Of a stretch of DNA of 64,000 bases, positions 1 through 7,653 are shown in pieces. Source of the DNA: Microbulbifer rhizosphaerae (GTDB lineage: Bacteria > Pseudomonadota > Gammaproteobacteria > Pseudomonadales > Cellvibrionaceae); assembly GCF_014191725.1 (NCBI RefSeq), contig NZ_JACHWZ010000009.1:62001-126000 (forward strand). The letters run 5' to 3'. Position 1 is the stretch's first letter. Each line of letters starts with the position of its first letter. The notes under the pieces were generated by a model that was not told the DNA's origin, ran no database searches, and worked only from the letters and a program-made list of their open reading frames with translations. The translations under genes were made by a program, and so were the position numbers.

Positions 1-328
1 GTCGTCCAGCAGCGGCAGCAGCTGTTCCCGGGCAAGGGTATCGGGGAGGTTTGCGAGATCGTGGAGGTGTGGGTCTGAAGCCAGGTTGCGCCGGTTGAAT
101 TCGGCGATGACATCAGCGGTGAGGCGTTCGGAGTCGTCCCCGATCCGCTCAATCCAAAAGGCGGCGGACAGCATGGGCAGTTGGATGCCCGGGACGTCGG
201 TGGAGAAACCGTAATTCCTGTCCGACGACAGGGGTTCAGTGGAGTCGCTACAAGCGGACAAGAGTCCCAGCAGGCATAGAGCCACCAGTACTGCCCGCTG
301 ACCCGTGCCACGCAAATTGCCGATCATG
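1..328 (-). CDS. Partial lipoprotein, possibly an NlpC/P60-type peptidase (N-terminal part only)
   Basis: The gene runs off the left edge; about 109 residues are visible. The start is the ATG at 326-328, preceded by a good GGAGG-type site. Residues 1-26 form a lipoprotein signal with lipobox LLSAC, so the mature protein should be anchored to a membrane by Cys26. The mature part has a segment around AAFWIERIGDDSERLTADVIAE, which resembles the N-terminal domain found before SH3 and NlpC/P60 domains in some cell-wall peptidases. That match is from memory of the family, and the catalytic part lies outside the window, so the function is tentative. The lipoprotein call itself is firm. Confidence 0.5.
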
Positions 329-462
329 GGGAGCCTCCTGTCGCTATTTTTAGTGAGCCCCAAAGATGACAAAAGAATATATTATTCTACCATCCACAGC
401 AATAAAGAATAAATTAGTGAATGGAAGGGCTTCTTTTCGAGTGCGGGGAAGCGCTGTGTACG

Positions 463-2664
463 TCACAGTCCTCCGAGCCAGCGCTCCAGTGTCTCACGCA
501 GGCTTTCCCGGTCCAGCGGCTTGGTAAGAAAGCTGTCCATGCCCGCCGCCAAGCAGCGACTCTCGAACTGCTCCCGTGTGGTGCTGGTCAGGGCGACGAT
601 CGGCAATCGGTCGCCGGGGGTGTTGTCCGCCTCCCAGCGGCGCAGGCTCTCGATAATCTGTGCACTGTGCTCGGTGTTCTGCTGGCAATCCACCAGCAGC
701 AGGTTGTATCCACCCTCCGGCAGGCGCTCCAGGGCCTCCTTTATCGAAGAGGCCACATCGACGCGGTAGCCCAGTGCCTGCAACATCTCTTCAGTGACTC
801 CGTGCTGGTGAGTCTCCTCGATCAGCAGCAGCGATCTATGCCGCGGTTGCTCTTCGCTGCGACAAACAATGCGCCGGCTGACTTTTTTGGCACTGCCGAA
901 GAGGCGTTCGATCAGCGCGTCGTGCAGTTCCTTGCGGGTTACCGGCCGCGGCAGATATCGCGGGCTGGGCAGTGCCTGCTGCAGTGGAGAGAAGTCGCTC
1001 TCATGGCCACAGCCCCCAAGACACAGCAATGGGGATTCGCTTTCGCTCTCATCGATGAGAATCGCGGCGACATCCGCGAGCAATTGCCGATCACCCATTG
1101 CCGGCACCAGCAATATCAGACGCCCGTAGCTGAGTGCCTGTCGCAGGGATTCCTCAGCGACCTTGCGGTTGACTTCCGACCAGTTGTAACTGGCCACCTC
1201 CATGCCGAAGGAGTGCAGTGCCTGAACAAGGCCGGCAACAAACAGCCCTCCCTGGTGCAGGAACACCACTTCGTGGTCCTGCAAGCGGCGGTCGGGGGTA
1301 AGATAGATGCGCTGGTTGGGCTCAATGGCGAATTTCATCGCCACTTGATAGCGATTGCCCTCGTCGGAGGAATACAGCTGCATGTAGCCGCCCATGATCT
1401 CCGCCAGGCCTTTGGCGATGGATAAGCCCAGGCCGGTGGTCACCTGGGTGCTATCCAGGCGGGAGAAAGCGCCGAAAAGCTCGCTTTCCTCCGGCAGTAT
1501 TTCCCCCTCGCCGGAATCGCGCAGCTGGATGGTCAGCTGCCCCTCGACACTGTTGATGTACTCGAAACTCACCTGCCCCCAGAGTTCACCCCGGTGGGCA
1601 ATCATGGTGGCGGAATCCACCAGGTTGCGGATCAGTTGGCCGGTTCTGCGGTTGTCACCTGTGACCATGACCGGCAGGTTATCGTCGATCTGGAAGTTCA
1701 GTTCCAGATGCTGCTGGTGCGCGTTGTCGGCCGCGAACTTGAAGGATTTCTCGATCGCCTTGACCAGGTTGAAAGGCCCTTGGCGCAGATGGACATCCTG
1801 GCGAGCGACGCGGGCGAAGAGTCCCACATTGTCCACCAGTTTCAGCTGCTGGCCACCGGTTCTCTTCGCCAGTTGGATCAGTTCATGCTGACGCTTGGTC
1901 AGCGGCTCCTCCTCCAGCAGGGTCAGCGCATCCATGGAGTCCGCCACCTGGCTGCGAAATTCCTGGCCGATATTGGCGATAAATTCGTTGGTCAGCGCCA
2001 CCGCCGCCTCCGAGTGCTTGCTCGCCGCGGCAAGGTGACTGGCGCGCTGCTGCAGCTCGTACATGGCCGCGATGCGGTCCCAGTAGTTCTCGGATTCCCG
2101 CCGCCCCTGATGCGCCGTCAACCACACAAAAATAAAGGTCGCCGCGCCGTAGATGGTGCCGAGGATATCTCCCGACAGGAAGGCCACGACAGCGGCGGGT
2201 AACAGGCAGGCGGAGATAAACCAGGCGAGAAAGCGATGGTAGGGAGCGAAAACGGTGGCGACGCTGGAACAGAAGATCACCGTGTACAGCCAGAGGAAGT
2301 GGGTTTCCGGGGCAAAGCCCACCAGCCACACGTGGCAGAGCAGGATTATCCCCCACCACAGGGCCCCCACGGTGGAGGACAGGAAATAGCGCTGGCGCCA
2401 TCGATTGGGCCCCGCAGCGTAGATACCGGCGAAGCGGAAGACATAGTAGCCGCGCACCAGGGTCAGCAGCACCAGCCCGATACCCAGGACCAAAACCAAC
2501 TGCGGCGCCTCCGAGCGGAGATCCCCCACTGCGGTGGCGATGGCAAAAGCGAGCAGGGACAACAGCAAGCCGCGGCGGGTGTACTTGGCAACCCGCATGT
2601 CTGTGTTCCGGCACACCCGGCGGTCTTTCTGGACTTTCAGTTCGGGGCGGTCAAATAACGGCAT
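463..2664 (-). CDS. Hybrid sensor histidine kinase lacking the H-box histidine, with C-terminal receiver
   Basis: A 733-residue membrane protein. Several hydrophobic helices occupy about residues 10-180, followed by a linker, a dimerisation-like segment (about 220-290), an ATPase-like domain ending in GLGLSIAKGLAEIMGG, a central degenerate domain and a C-terminal receiver (about 620-733). The receiver keeps the acidic pair (LIEE) and the phospho-acceptor Asp659 in LLLVDCQQ. The H-box is unusual: where the family has a SHELRTP-like motif, this protein reads NIGQEFRSQ, with Gln234 (codon 1963-1965) in place of His. The N-box (NLVDSATM) and G1 box (DSGEGE) are also off consensus. The start is set at the ATG at 2664, just after the DUF2788 stop; a longer frame overlaps that gene. 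It may be a pseudokinase that works through its receiver or a partner kinase. Confidence 0.8.
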   Translation of the reverse strand: MPLFDRPELKVQKDRRVCRNTDMRVAKYTRRGLLLSLLAFAIATAVGDLRSEAPQLVLVLGIGLVLLTLVRGYYVFRFAGIYAAGPNRWRQRYFLSSTVGALWWGIILLCHVWLVGFAPETHFLWLYTVIFCSSVATVFAPYHRFLAWFISACLLPAAVVAFLSGDILGTIYGAATFIFVWLTAHQGRRESENYWDRIAAMYELQQRASHLAAASKHSEAAVALTNEFIANIGQEFRSQVADSMDALTLLEEEPLTKRQHELIQLAKRTGGQQLKLVDNVGLFARVARQDVHLRQGPFNLVKAIEKSFKFAADNAHQQHLELNFQIDDNLPVMVTGDNRRTGQLIRNLVDSATMIAHRGELWGQVSFEYINSVEGQLTIQLRDSGEGEILPEESELFGAFSRLDSTQVTTGLGLSIAKGLAEIMGGYMQLYSSDEGNRYQVAMKFAIEPNQRIYLTPDRRLQDHEVVFLHQGGLFVAGLVQALHSFGMEVASYNWSEVNRKVAEESLRQALSYGRLILLVPAMGDRQLLADVAAILIDESESESPLLCLGGCGHESDFSPLQQALPSPRYLPRPVTRKELHDALIERLFGSAKKVSRRIVCRSEEQPRHRSLLLIEETHQHGVTEEMLQALGYRVDVASSIKEALERLPEGGYNLLLVDCQQNTEHSAQIIESLRRWEADNTPGDRLPIVALTSTTREQFESRCLAAGMDSFLTKPLDRESLRETLERWLGGL

Positions 2665-2669
2665 ATCCG

Positions 2670-2873
2670 CTAACCAATGCCCAGTATCTCTACCAGGACT
2701 GTTTTTATAAGGAATCCGAGCAGGCCCAAGCCCAGGGCGATAAACAAAATAAAGGTGCCGAAACGCCCAGCCTTGGACTCTTTGGCCAGGTTCCAAACGA
2801 TGAAGACCATAAAAAGGATGAGTCCGCCGACACCGAACCAGAGGGAGTACTCTTCAAACTGTTCGAATGACAT
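2670..2873 (-). CDS. DUF2788 small membrane protein
   Basis: A 67-residue protein with two hydrophobic helices (about residues 11-29 and 39-62) joined by a short basic loop (AKESKAGRFG). The length and pattern fit the DUF2788 family of small inner-membrane proteins, which has no known biochemical function. Its stop lies 5 bp upstream of the sensor kinase start, so the two are probably co-transcribed. Nothing in the sequence points to a substrate. Confidence 0.7.
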   Translation of the reverse strand: MSFEQFEEYSLWFGVGGLILFMVFIVWNLAKESKAGRFGTFILFIALGLGLLGFLIKTVLVEILGIG

Positions 2874-2910
2874 GGAACCACCCGCCTCGAAAATTGGCGC
2901 GGATTCTACA

Positions 2911-2932
2911 GTGATCAGTGATCAGTTAACAG
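2911..2932. repeat. Short TGATCAGT-type spacer repeat
   Basis: A tandem GTGATCA-like stretch runs into TTAAC. It is one of three related spacers near the 3' end of the T2SS operon; the others are at 3449-3470 and 3971-3994. Confidence 0.5.
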
Positions 2933-2963
2933 TGGCGCTATCGTCACCGTTAGCCGGTCAGGA

Positions 2964-3245
2964 TCATGCTCCCTGGTAGTAATCCCCATCCTCCGCCCGG
3001 GTACCACAGCGCAGTCGGCGAACTTCCCGGTCACGGTATCGGCTGTCATGCCAGCAGAGCGGCAGCGCTTCTCCGGACAGGAAGCTCAACTGAGTCTTGT
3101 CGAAGACCTCCGGATCCTGCACTTCCTCGCCCCAGAGGTAGCGACCCACAACGGTCAACTCGTAGGGATTCGCCAGGGTGACTATATCGGCCACCTCGAC
3201 CAGGTGGTTGGTGGCGGTATCTTTAAACAGCATCGTGGCATCCAT
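2964..3245 (-). CDS. Small hypothetical protein
   Basis: About 93 residues from the ATG at 3245 (MDATMLFKDTATNHLVEVAD). A GTG at 3284 in the same frame would add 13 residues, but the shorter start is preceded by a purine-rich stretch and gives a more natural N-terminus. The protein is soluble, with several Trp, Tyr and acidic residues and a central LSGEALPLCWHDSRYRD segment; there is no signal peptide or membrane helix. I do not recognise a named family. It lies downstream of gspM after a 221-bp gap, so it could be a separate unit or the distal end of the operon. Confidence 0.55.
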   Translation of the reverse strand: MDATMLFKDTATNHLVEVADIVTLANPYELTVVGRYLWGEEVQDPEVFDKTQLSFLSGEALPLCWHDSRYRDREVRRLRCGTRAEDGDYYQGA

Positions 3246-3448
3246 TTCGTCTTCGTACCCCAAGTATAGGGGTTTAGGTACCACTTCCGTTGGACCATCC
3301 TGGTGGTTTCACACTTGGCTCAGCAATAAACAGTCCAGAAAAAAAGAAACATAACGATAGAAACTCTACCCAATAAATTCGCAAAAACGAACGTAAGGTT
3401 ATATTTTGACCTGCAAATTATCGAAAAATAACTTCCAGCTATTGAGGG

Positions 3449-3470
3449 CTGATAATTGATAACTGATCAC
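3449..3470. repeat. TGATAATTGATAACTGAT-type spacer repeat supplying the gspM stop
   Basis: The repeat overlaps the gspM stop codon (3467-3469). It belongs to the same spacer family as 2911-2932 and 3971-3994. Confidence 0.5.
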
Positions 3471-3958
3471 CCTTCCAGGGTCAGACGCGCAGACACCATC
3501 CCTTCCTGGGGCAGCGCGTCCAGGTTGACAGTGCGAATGGTAAAGCGCTGCTGTATCAGGTTGTTCAGCCAGGGTTGCAGATCCTGGTAACGGGCCTGCT
3601 CTATCCACAGGCGAATGCGCCCCTCTCCTTCCGGCTCAAAGCGCCTGATAGTAATCTTGTGTTGTTCCGCGGCGGCGGTGACCCGCTGCAACAGAGTGCC
3701 CTGGGATTGGGCCGGCGATCCCATGGAACTGGTATCCAGGCGCTCCAGTATTGGGCGCTGAGACTCGATCCACTGCACCAGTTGACGTGATTTCTCGGCT
3801 TCGGCCCGGGCGCTGTCGAAGAAGTTCTTGGCGGGCATAAACAGGCCGTAGACCACAAACATCCCGCCGAGAAACAGCGAGAGTAGACCCAGGGCGCGCT
3901 GGTCGTTGGGCGGCAGCGCCTGCCATTTCTGTCGCCATTGTTCGATTTGTTCTTTCAT
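3467..3958 (-). CDS. gspM: Type II secretion system protein M
   Basis: A 163-residue bitopic inner-membrane protein. A short cytoplasmic segment (1-22) contains the basic WRQKWQALPPNDQRA stretch, then comes one membrane helix (about 23-42) and a periplasmic coiled-coil plus ferredoxin-like domain. This matches GspM in length and order. GspM partners GspL in the inner-membrane platform that couples the GspE ATPase to pseudopilus assembly. The gene follows gspL in the expected order. The stop codon lies inside a TGATAACTGAT-type spacer, so the C-terminus borders repeat DNA. No gspN is seen downstream; that gene is absent from many T2SS operons. Confidence 0.9.
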   Translation of the reverse strand: MKEQIEQWRQKWQALPPNDQRALGLLSLFLGGMFVVYGLFMPAKNFFDSARAEAEKSRQLVQWIESQRPILERLDTSSMGSPAQSQGTLLQRVTAAAEQHKITIRRFEPEGEGRIRLWIEQARYQDLQPWLNNLIQQRFTIRTVNLDALPQEGMVSARLTLEG

Positions 3959-3970
3959 CGCTGCTCGATC

Positions 3971-3994
3971 ACTGAGTTCACTGATAACTGATTA
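3971..3994. repeat. CTGATAACTGATTAA-type spacer between gspL and gspM
   Basis: The third copy of the spacer motif; it supplies the TAA stop of gspL (3992-3994). Confidence 0.5.
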
Positions 3995-5311
3995 ACGCAG
4001 CCGGATACGTCCGGACACGCCCTTCTCGAGTTCATTGGCCGCCAACAGCTCCGCCTTGTACTCGCCGTTGGACAGGCGCCCTACCAGGGTGTCCAGGTCG
4101 GCCAGATTGGGAGCCTGCAGTTGAAGTACCATTTCCCCGCGGTTGCCGTCGAAGCGCAGGGACTGCAACTTCAGTCCGCCGCCCTTATGCTGGCCCCAGA
4201 CGCCGCTCAGCAGTTGCATCTGGCGCCCAAAGCTGCTGCTGCCGGCGGCGGCCTGGTTGAGATAGCCCTCCACCTGACGGCGAATATCCGCGCTCGGCCG
4301 GTCCCGCGGAAAGAGTTGGCCGAACAGCGCCTGCGCCTCACTCTCCGCGCCGCCCGCGCGCCATTGATAATAGCCCCCGGCAGCCAGATACAGCATCAGT
4401 TGAAGCACGAAGCAGGCCACCGCCGCAATCGCCGGCTTGTACCACCAGTCGCGCTCATCGCTGCCGTCGTCCAACTGGTAATCGCCGCTCAGCAGATTGG
4501 CCAGGCGATCGGGCCTGGCGCAGGCCAGGAGTTCTTCCTCCGGCGCCCGCTCGGAGCGCTGCAGGCGCTCGCCAAACAGGGTTTCCAATTCCGCTACGAC
4601 CAGGGAGTCATCCCCGCCGGCACCGAGCAGTTGCAGCTCGGGCGCCGCACTCTCAGCACTCTCATCCGCGTCATCGTCACTGTCGCCAGCTTCCGCCAGA
4701 TGGGCCAACAGCGGCTGCAGATGCTGGCGGTGAATAGTGAGGCCGTACCCGGCTTTGTGCCAGATATGTGCCTGGTTGCCGTCGATCCACAGGGCGATAT
4801 CCCGGCTCAGCGGTTCCAGTAGCTGGTACTCTGGTACAGCCGCGACCACCGGCCATTGCAGGCGCTGCAATTGGCTGTGCAGCGCATCCATCTTCTCCCT
4901 GGCGACGGCATAGATACTGCATTGCTCGCCGCTGATGGGCCGGCACAGGAAGTGCAGGTCCTCCACATCCTCGGCCAACCGCTCCTCCACCATGTACCCA
5001 ATTGCGCTGCTCTGGCGGCGCGCGGCTTTGGGAATCGCTTCCACGCCGCTCCACACCCAGTTGCCGGGGAGAAGTAGCAGCGCCCGGGCGTTCTCGGGAA
5101 AGTCGAGCTGGATTGCGCCCTCCGGGTTTTCCCACGGCTCGCGGTCCGGGTCGAGGGCGCGCACAAAGCTGTCATCCAGGGCCACAGGACGCCAGCCATC
5201 GCTGCACCAGCAGAGGACGCCGAGGCCACCTTCATCCTCCTGCAAACGCAACAACATCAGTTGCCGCCCAGGTGCTGCATCCTTTGATTCAAAACTTAAA
5301 CTATCTGCCAT
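3992..5311 (-). CDS. gspL: Type II secretion system protein L
   Basis: A 439-residue protein with the GspL layout: a large cytoplasmic actin-like domain (about 1-250) that binds GspE, one membrane helix (about 292-312, AIAAVACFVLQLMLYLAAGG), and a periplasmic ferredoxin-like domain at the C-terminus that pairs with GspM. The linker before the helix is rich in Asp and Glu. The gene starts 2 bp before the gspK stop boundary and is followed by gspM after a 33-bp repeat-derived spacer, so translational coupling with gspK is likely. Confidence 0.92.
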   Translation of the reverse strand: MADSLSFESKDAAPGRQLMLLRLQEDEGGLGVLCWCSDGWRPVALDDSFVRALDPDREPWENPEGAIQLDFPENARALLLLPGNWVWSGVEAIPKAARRQSSAIGYMVEERLAEDVEDLHFLCRPISGEQCSIYAVAREKMDALHSQLQRLQWPVVAAVPEYQLLEPLSRDIALWIDGNQAHIWHKAGYGLTIHRQHLQPLLAHLAEAGDSDDDADESAESAAPELQLLGAGGDDSLVVAELETLFGERLQRSERAPEEELLACARPDRLANLLSGDYQLDDGSDERDWWYKPAIAAVACFVLQLMLYLAAGGYYQWRAGGAESEAQALFGQLFPRDRPSADIRRQVEGYLNQAAAGSSSFGRQMQLLSGVWGQHKGGGLKLQSLRFDGNRGEMVLQLQAPNLADLDTLVGRLSNGEYKAELLAANELEKGVSGRIRLR

Positions 5312-5313
5312 AA

Positions 5314-6408
5314 CTATTTGGTTTTTCTTGATTTATCATCCGCAGATTCGGAAGAATCCTGCAGTAACTCCTGCATATGCCCAGTAGAGAAGCTGCGCCG
5401 CTGGCGATGCAACACCTCTGCCCTGCCTTTGCCCTGGTCGACTTTTAAAGTGGTCTCCCAGTACTGGCGGTAGTCGCCACCGTCCCCCAGCTGCACCGCG
5501 ATCCGGGCGAGAAAATAGCTGCTCTCGAAAACCAGGCCCGAGCCACTGGTCACACCGTAGCTGGCCAACTCGCCGTAATCACTGAAAAACGTGTCCGATT
5601 CCCGCTGGCGAACAATCTCCTCGCTGTTGGCCTCCGGCTGCACCGCCTCGATCAATTCCACCGGTGCGAAGTTCACATTGATTTTCGTGTCCGTTTCGGG
5701 GAGGGCGCACAGGAAGGGAAGTAATTTCTGCCAGTCCTCCGCCTCCATCCCCTGCACCGCGGCCAGTTCGGACACATCGGTAATCTGCGCATCCGGGGTG
5801 CGATGGGCTACATCCAGCCCCAGGTAACCGTCATCCTCAGTGCCCGGGGCCTGCGGGGTATCGTCGGCATCCAGCCAGTCCAGGATCGCCTTGGCCAGCT
5901 CCGGCTTGCCGCTGACATTGCGCACGAGGCGCTCGAAAACATCCTTTTGTTCCCCCCCCTGCCTGCCCGAGCCGCCTCTGGAGTCGCCTCTGGAGTCGCC
6001 TCTGGAGCCGCCTCTGGAGCCGCCTCTCGAGCCGCCCGCGGTGAGATTATTCACATTAAAACATGAATGTAAGTCTTTGATCTGAATCCGGATCTTTCCA
6101 TTATCCGGATTGAACTCCAACGCTTTCTGCGCCCAGGCTTCGGCGGCATGGTCGGCGGATGGATTCTCTCCCCTGCTACCGGCCTCCTTGTCCGCCTCCC
6201 AGTCCCGCTCCAGGACCACCTGCGCCCAGGCTTCGGCGCCGCCGACGAACTCCGCCAGCTGTGTGTTGGCCAGCAACATACCGGTGCGCGACAGGGCGAT
6301 GCGGTTGCGCAGTATGGCGTGGGTTACCGCGGCGATCGCGATGACCATCACCAGCAGCACGGTGATCAGTGCAACGCCGCGCTGTTGTCTTGGCCCGGCA
6401 TTATTCAC
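5314..6408 (-). CDS. gspK: Type II secretion minor pseudopilin K, with a Gly-Ser-Arg repeat insert
   Basis: A 364-residue protein. It has a short leader ending QQRG, cleavage before VALITVLLV, and a large alpha-helical globular domain with the typical SCFNVNNL segment. GspK forms the pseudopilus tip with GspI and GspJ; as is normal for this subunit it lacks the Glu at mature position 5. Directly after FNVNNLTAG is a low-complexity run of about six GGSR/GDSR units, encoded by a 12-bp tandem repeat around 5966-6040. It lies in an exposed loop region and is probably a tolerated insert. The start overlaps the gspJ stop by 4 bp. Confidence 0.93.
   Translation of the reverse strand: MNNAGPRQQRGVALITVLLVMVIAIAAVTHAILRNRIALSRTGMLLANTQLAEFVGGAEAWAQVVLERDWEADKEAGSRGENPSADHAAEAWAQKALEFNPDNGKIRIQIKDLHSCFNVNNLTAGGSRGGSRGGSRGDSRGDSRGGSGRQGGEQKDVFERLVRNVSGKPELAKAILDWLDADDTPQAPGTEDDGYLGLDVAHRTPDAQITDVSELAAVQGMEAEDWQKLLPFLCALPETDTKINVNFAPVELIEAVQPEANSEEIVRQRESDTFFSDYGELASYGVTSGSGLVFESSYFLARIAVQLGDGGDYRQYWETTLKVDQGKGRAEVLHRQRRSFSTGHMQELLQDSSESADDKSRKTK
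5966..6040. repeat. Intragenic 12-bp tandem repeat in gspK
   Basis: About six near-identical 12-bp units (form GCCTCTGGAGTC on the plus strand) encode a GGSR/GDSR run. Because 12 is a multiple of 3, copy-number changes would keep the frame. Confidence 0.8.
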
Positions 6409-7238
6409 GGGCCTTCCCCGCGCTCGCCGGCGTCTTTATCGGGAGGGCTGGATACGGGAAAGACCCGCCGCAGCTCGCCCCCGGTGCGGGTCATCAGCAC
6501 CAGCTCGAGAGCCTGGGGCAAGCGGGTGTCCAGTTGGCCGGCGGTAGTCTGTGAGGATGCCGGCGGCCATTGGGACAGCCAGGTTTCGGTATCCGGGTCG
6601 TAATAGCGCAGGGTTAGCGCGTCGACGCCGGCGAGTAACGGCTCCGCCACCGGCTCCGAGTCGGGAGCCCGGTCCAGGACCCGCCAGCGACTGCGCAGGA
6701 ACAAGCCGCCGCTGTCCTCCTCCAGGTCGTTTCCGCCGGGCTCCTCCTCCCGATAACCGAGGGAGTAACCCACGCGCTGCAGCTCGCCGCGGGGCTCGCC
6801 GGTGAGATTGGCCGCGCCCAGGCGGGTAAACTCGATTTCGTCCGCGTCGCCCCGCAGGGCTGGTTCGTAGCCTGTGTAGGCATTCTTGACCGGCCGTACC
6901 GTCAGCTGGCGGAGGTCGTCGTCGATGCGGTAGAAAGCCATGGACAGCCGCCTCAGCTCCTCCGCGCGCCCTTCCAGTGCCCGGTCGGTGGCGTTGAAGG
7001 TGTCCAGCAGGGCGTAGGACCCGATACTGATGATGGAAACCAGTACCAGTACAACCATGATCTCGATCAGGGTGAAGCCGGACTGTTTGAATGCGGAATG
7101 CGCCGTTATCTGCCCGCTGCGCGCCTTTGCCCGTCCCACATTCCGTATTCCGCATTGACTCGCGCCATCCATGGCGCTCGCCCTGCGGGCGCCTTCGGCG
7201 TCCAAATTTGCTCCTGCAAATTTGTCATCGTTCACCAT
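6405..7238 (-). CDS. gspJ: Type II secretion minor pseudopilin J
   Basis: The prepilin motif KQSG|FTLIEIMVVLVLV is clear and is followed by the GspJ globular domain, including the ELRRLSMAFYRIDDDLRQL segment typical of GspJ. The start is set at the ATG at 7238 because it has a strong AGGGGGG site; this gives an unusually long leader of about 54 residues before the cleavage Gly. A GTG at 7139 would give a leader of about 21 residues. The leader is translated from spacer-like DNA (ATTCCGTATTCCGCATT and a segment shared with 54299-54322), so the gene seems to have captured an intergenic repeat. It overlaps gspI by 14 bp and gspK by 4 bp. Confidence 0.9.
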   Translation of the reverse strand: MVNDDKFAGANLDAEGARRASAMDGASQCGIRNVGRAKARSGQITAHSAFKQSGFTLIEIMVVLVLVSIISIGSYALLDTFNATDRALEGRAEELRRLSMAFYRIDDDLRQLTVRPVKNAYTGYEPALRGDADEIEFTRLGAANLTGEPRGELQRVGYSLGYREEEPGGNDLEEDSGGLFLRSRWRVLDRAPDSEPVAEPLLAGVDALTLRYYDPDTETWLSQWPPASSQTTAGQLDTRLPQALELVLMTRTGGELRRVFPVSSPPDKDAGERGEGP

Positions 7239-7653
7239 TCTGCCCCCCTTTCGCCGCCCAGGCATCCAGGGTGAATACCGGATACTCGCCGTCCGGCCGC
7301 GCCACTTCCACGATGATATGGCGCATACGCTCCTCTCTGGTGTCCTCCACGGTGGCGGTCACCTGCCACTCGCGCCCACCCAGCGGCACCCGTTCGGCCT
7401 TCTCTCCCACCGGCGGCCAGGGGCTGCGCACGCGTATCTCAGCCAGCACTTCCTGCGCCACCCAACTGGCGGCCAGGCGCTCCTCCATGGCTGCCTGCTG
7501 GCGCACACTGCCCTGCATGGTTTTCAGCACGCTGGCGGCGATTACGCCAAAGATCACCAGCGCGACCAGCACCTCCACCAAGGTGAAACCGGAGGAGCGA
7601 GAAACGGGAACTGCGGGACCCGGGACCCGGGACCCGTATCTACGCTCAGTCAT
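7225..7653 (-). CDS. gspI: Type II secretion minor pseudopilin I
   Basis: A 142-residue prepilin-type protein. The leader MTERRYGSRVPGPAVPVSRS precedes the cleavage site SG|FTLVEVLVALVIFG, with Glu5 present, followed by the short GspI globular domain. GspI nucleates the tip complex with GspJ and GspK. The leader residues GSRVPGP are encoded by three copies of the heptamer GGGACCC (7615-7635 on the plus strand). A one-copy change would shift the reading frame before the mature protein. It overlaps gspH by 8 bp and gspJ by 14 bp. Confidence 0.92.
   Translation of the reverse strand: MTERRYGSRVPGPAVPVSRSSGFTLVEVLVALVIFGVIAASVLKTMQGSVRQQAAMEERLAASWVAQEVLAEIRVRSPWPPVGEKAERVPLGGREWQVTATVEDTREERMRHIIVEVARPDGEYPVFTLDAWAAKGGQNGER
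7615..7635. repeat. Three GGGACCC heptamers within the gspI leader
   Basis: An exact tandem heptanucleotide, 3 copies, inside the coding sequence upstream of the prepilin cleavage site. Confidence 0.9.
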
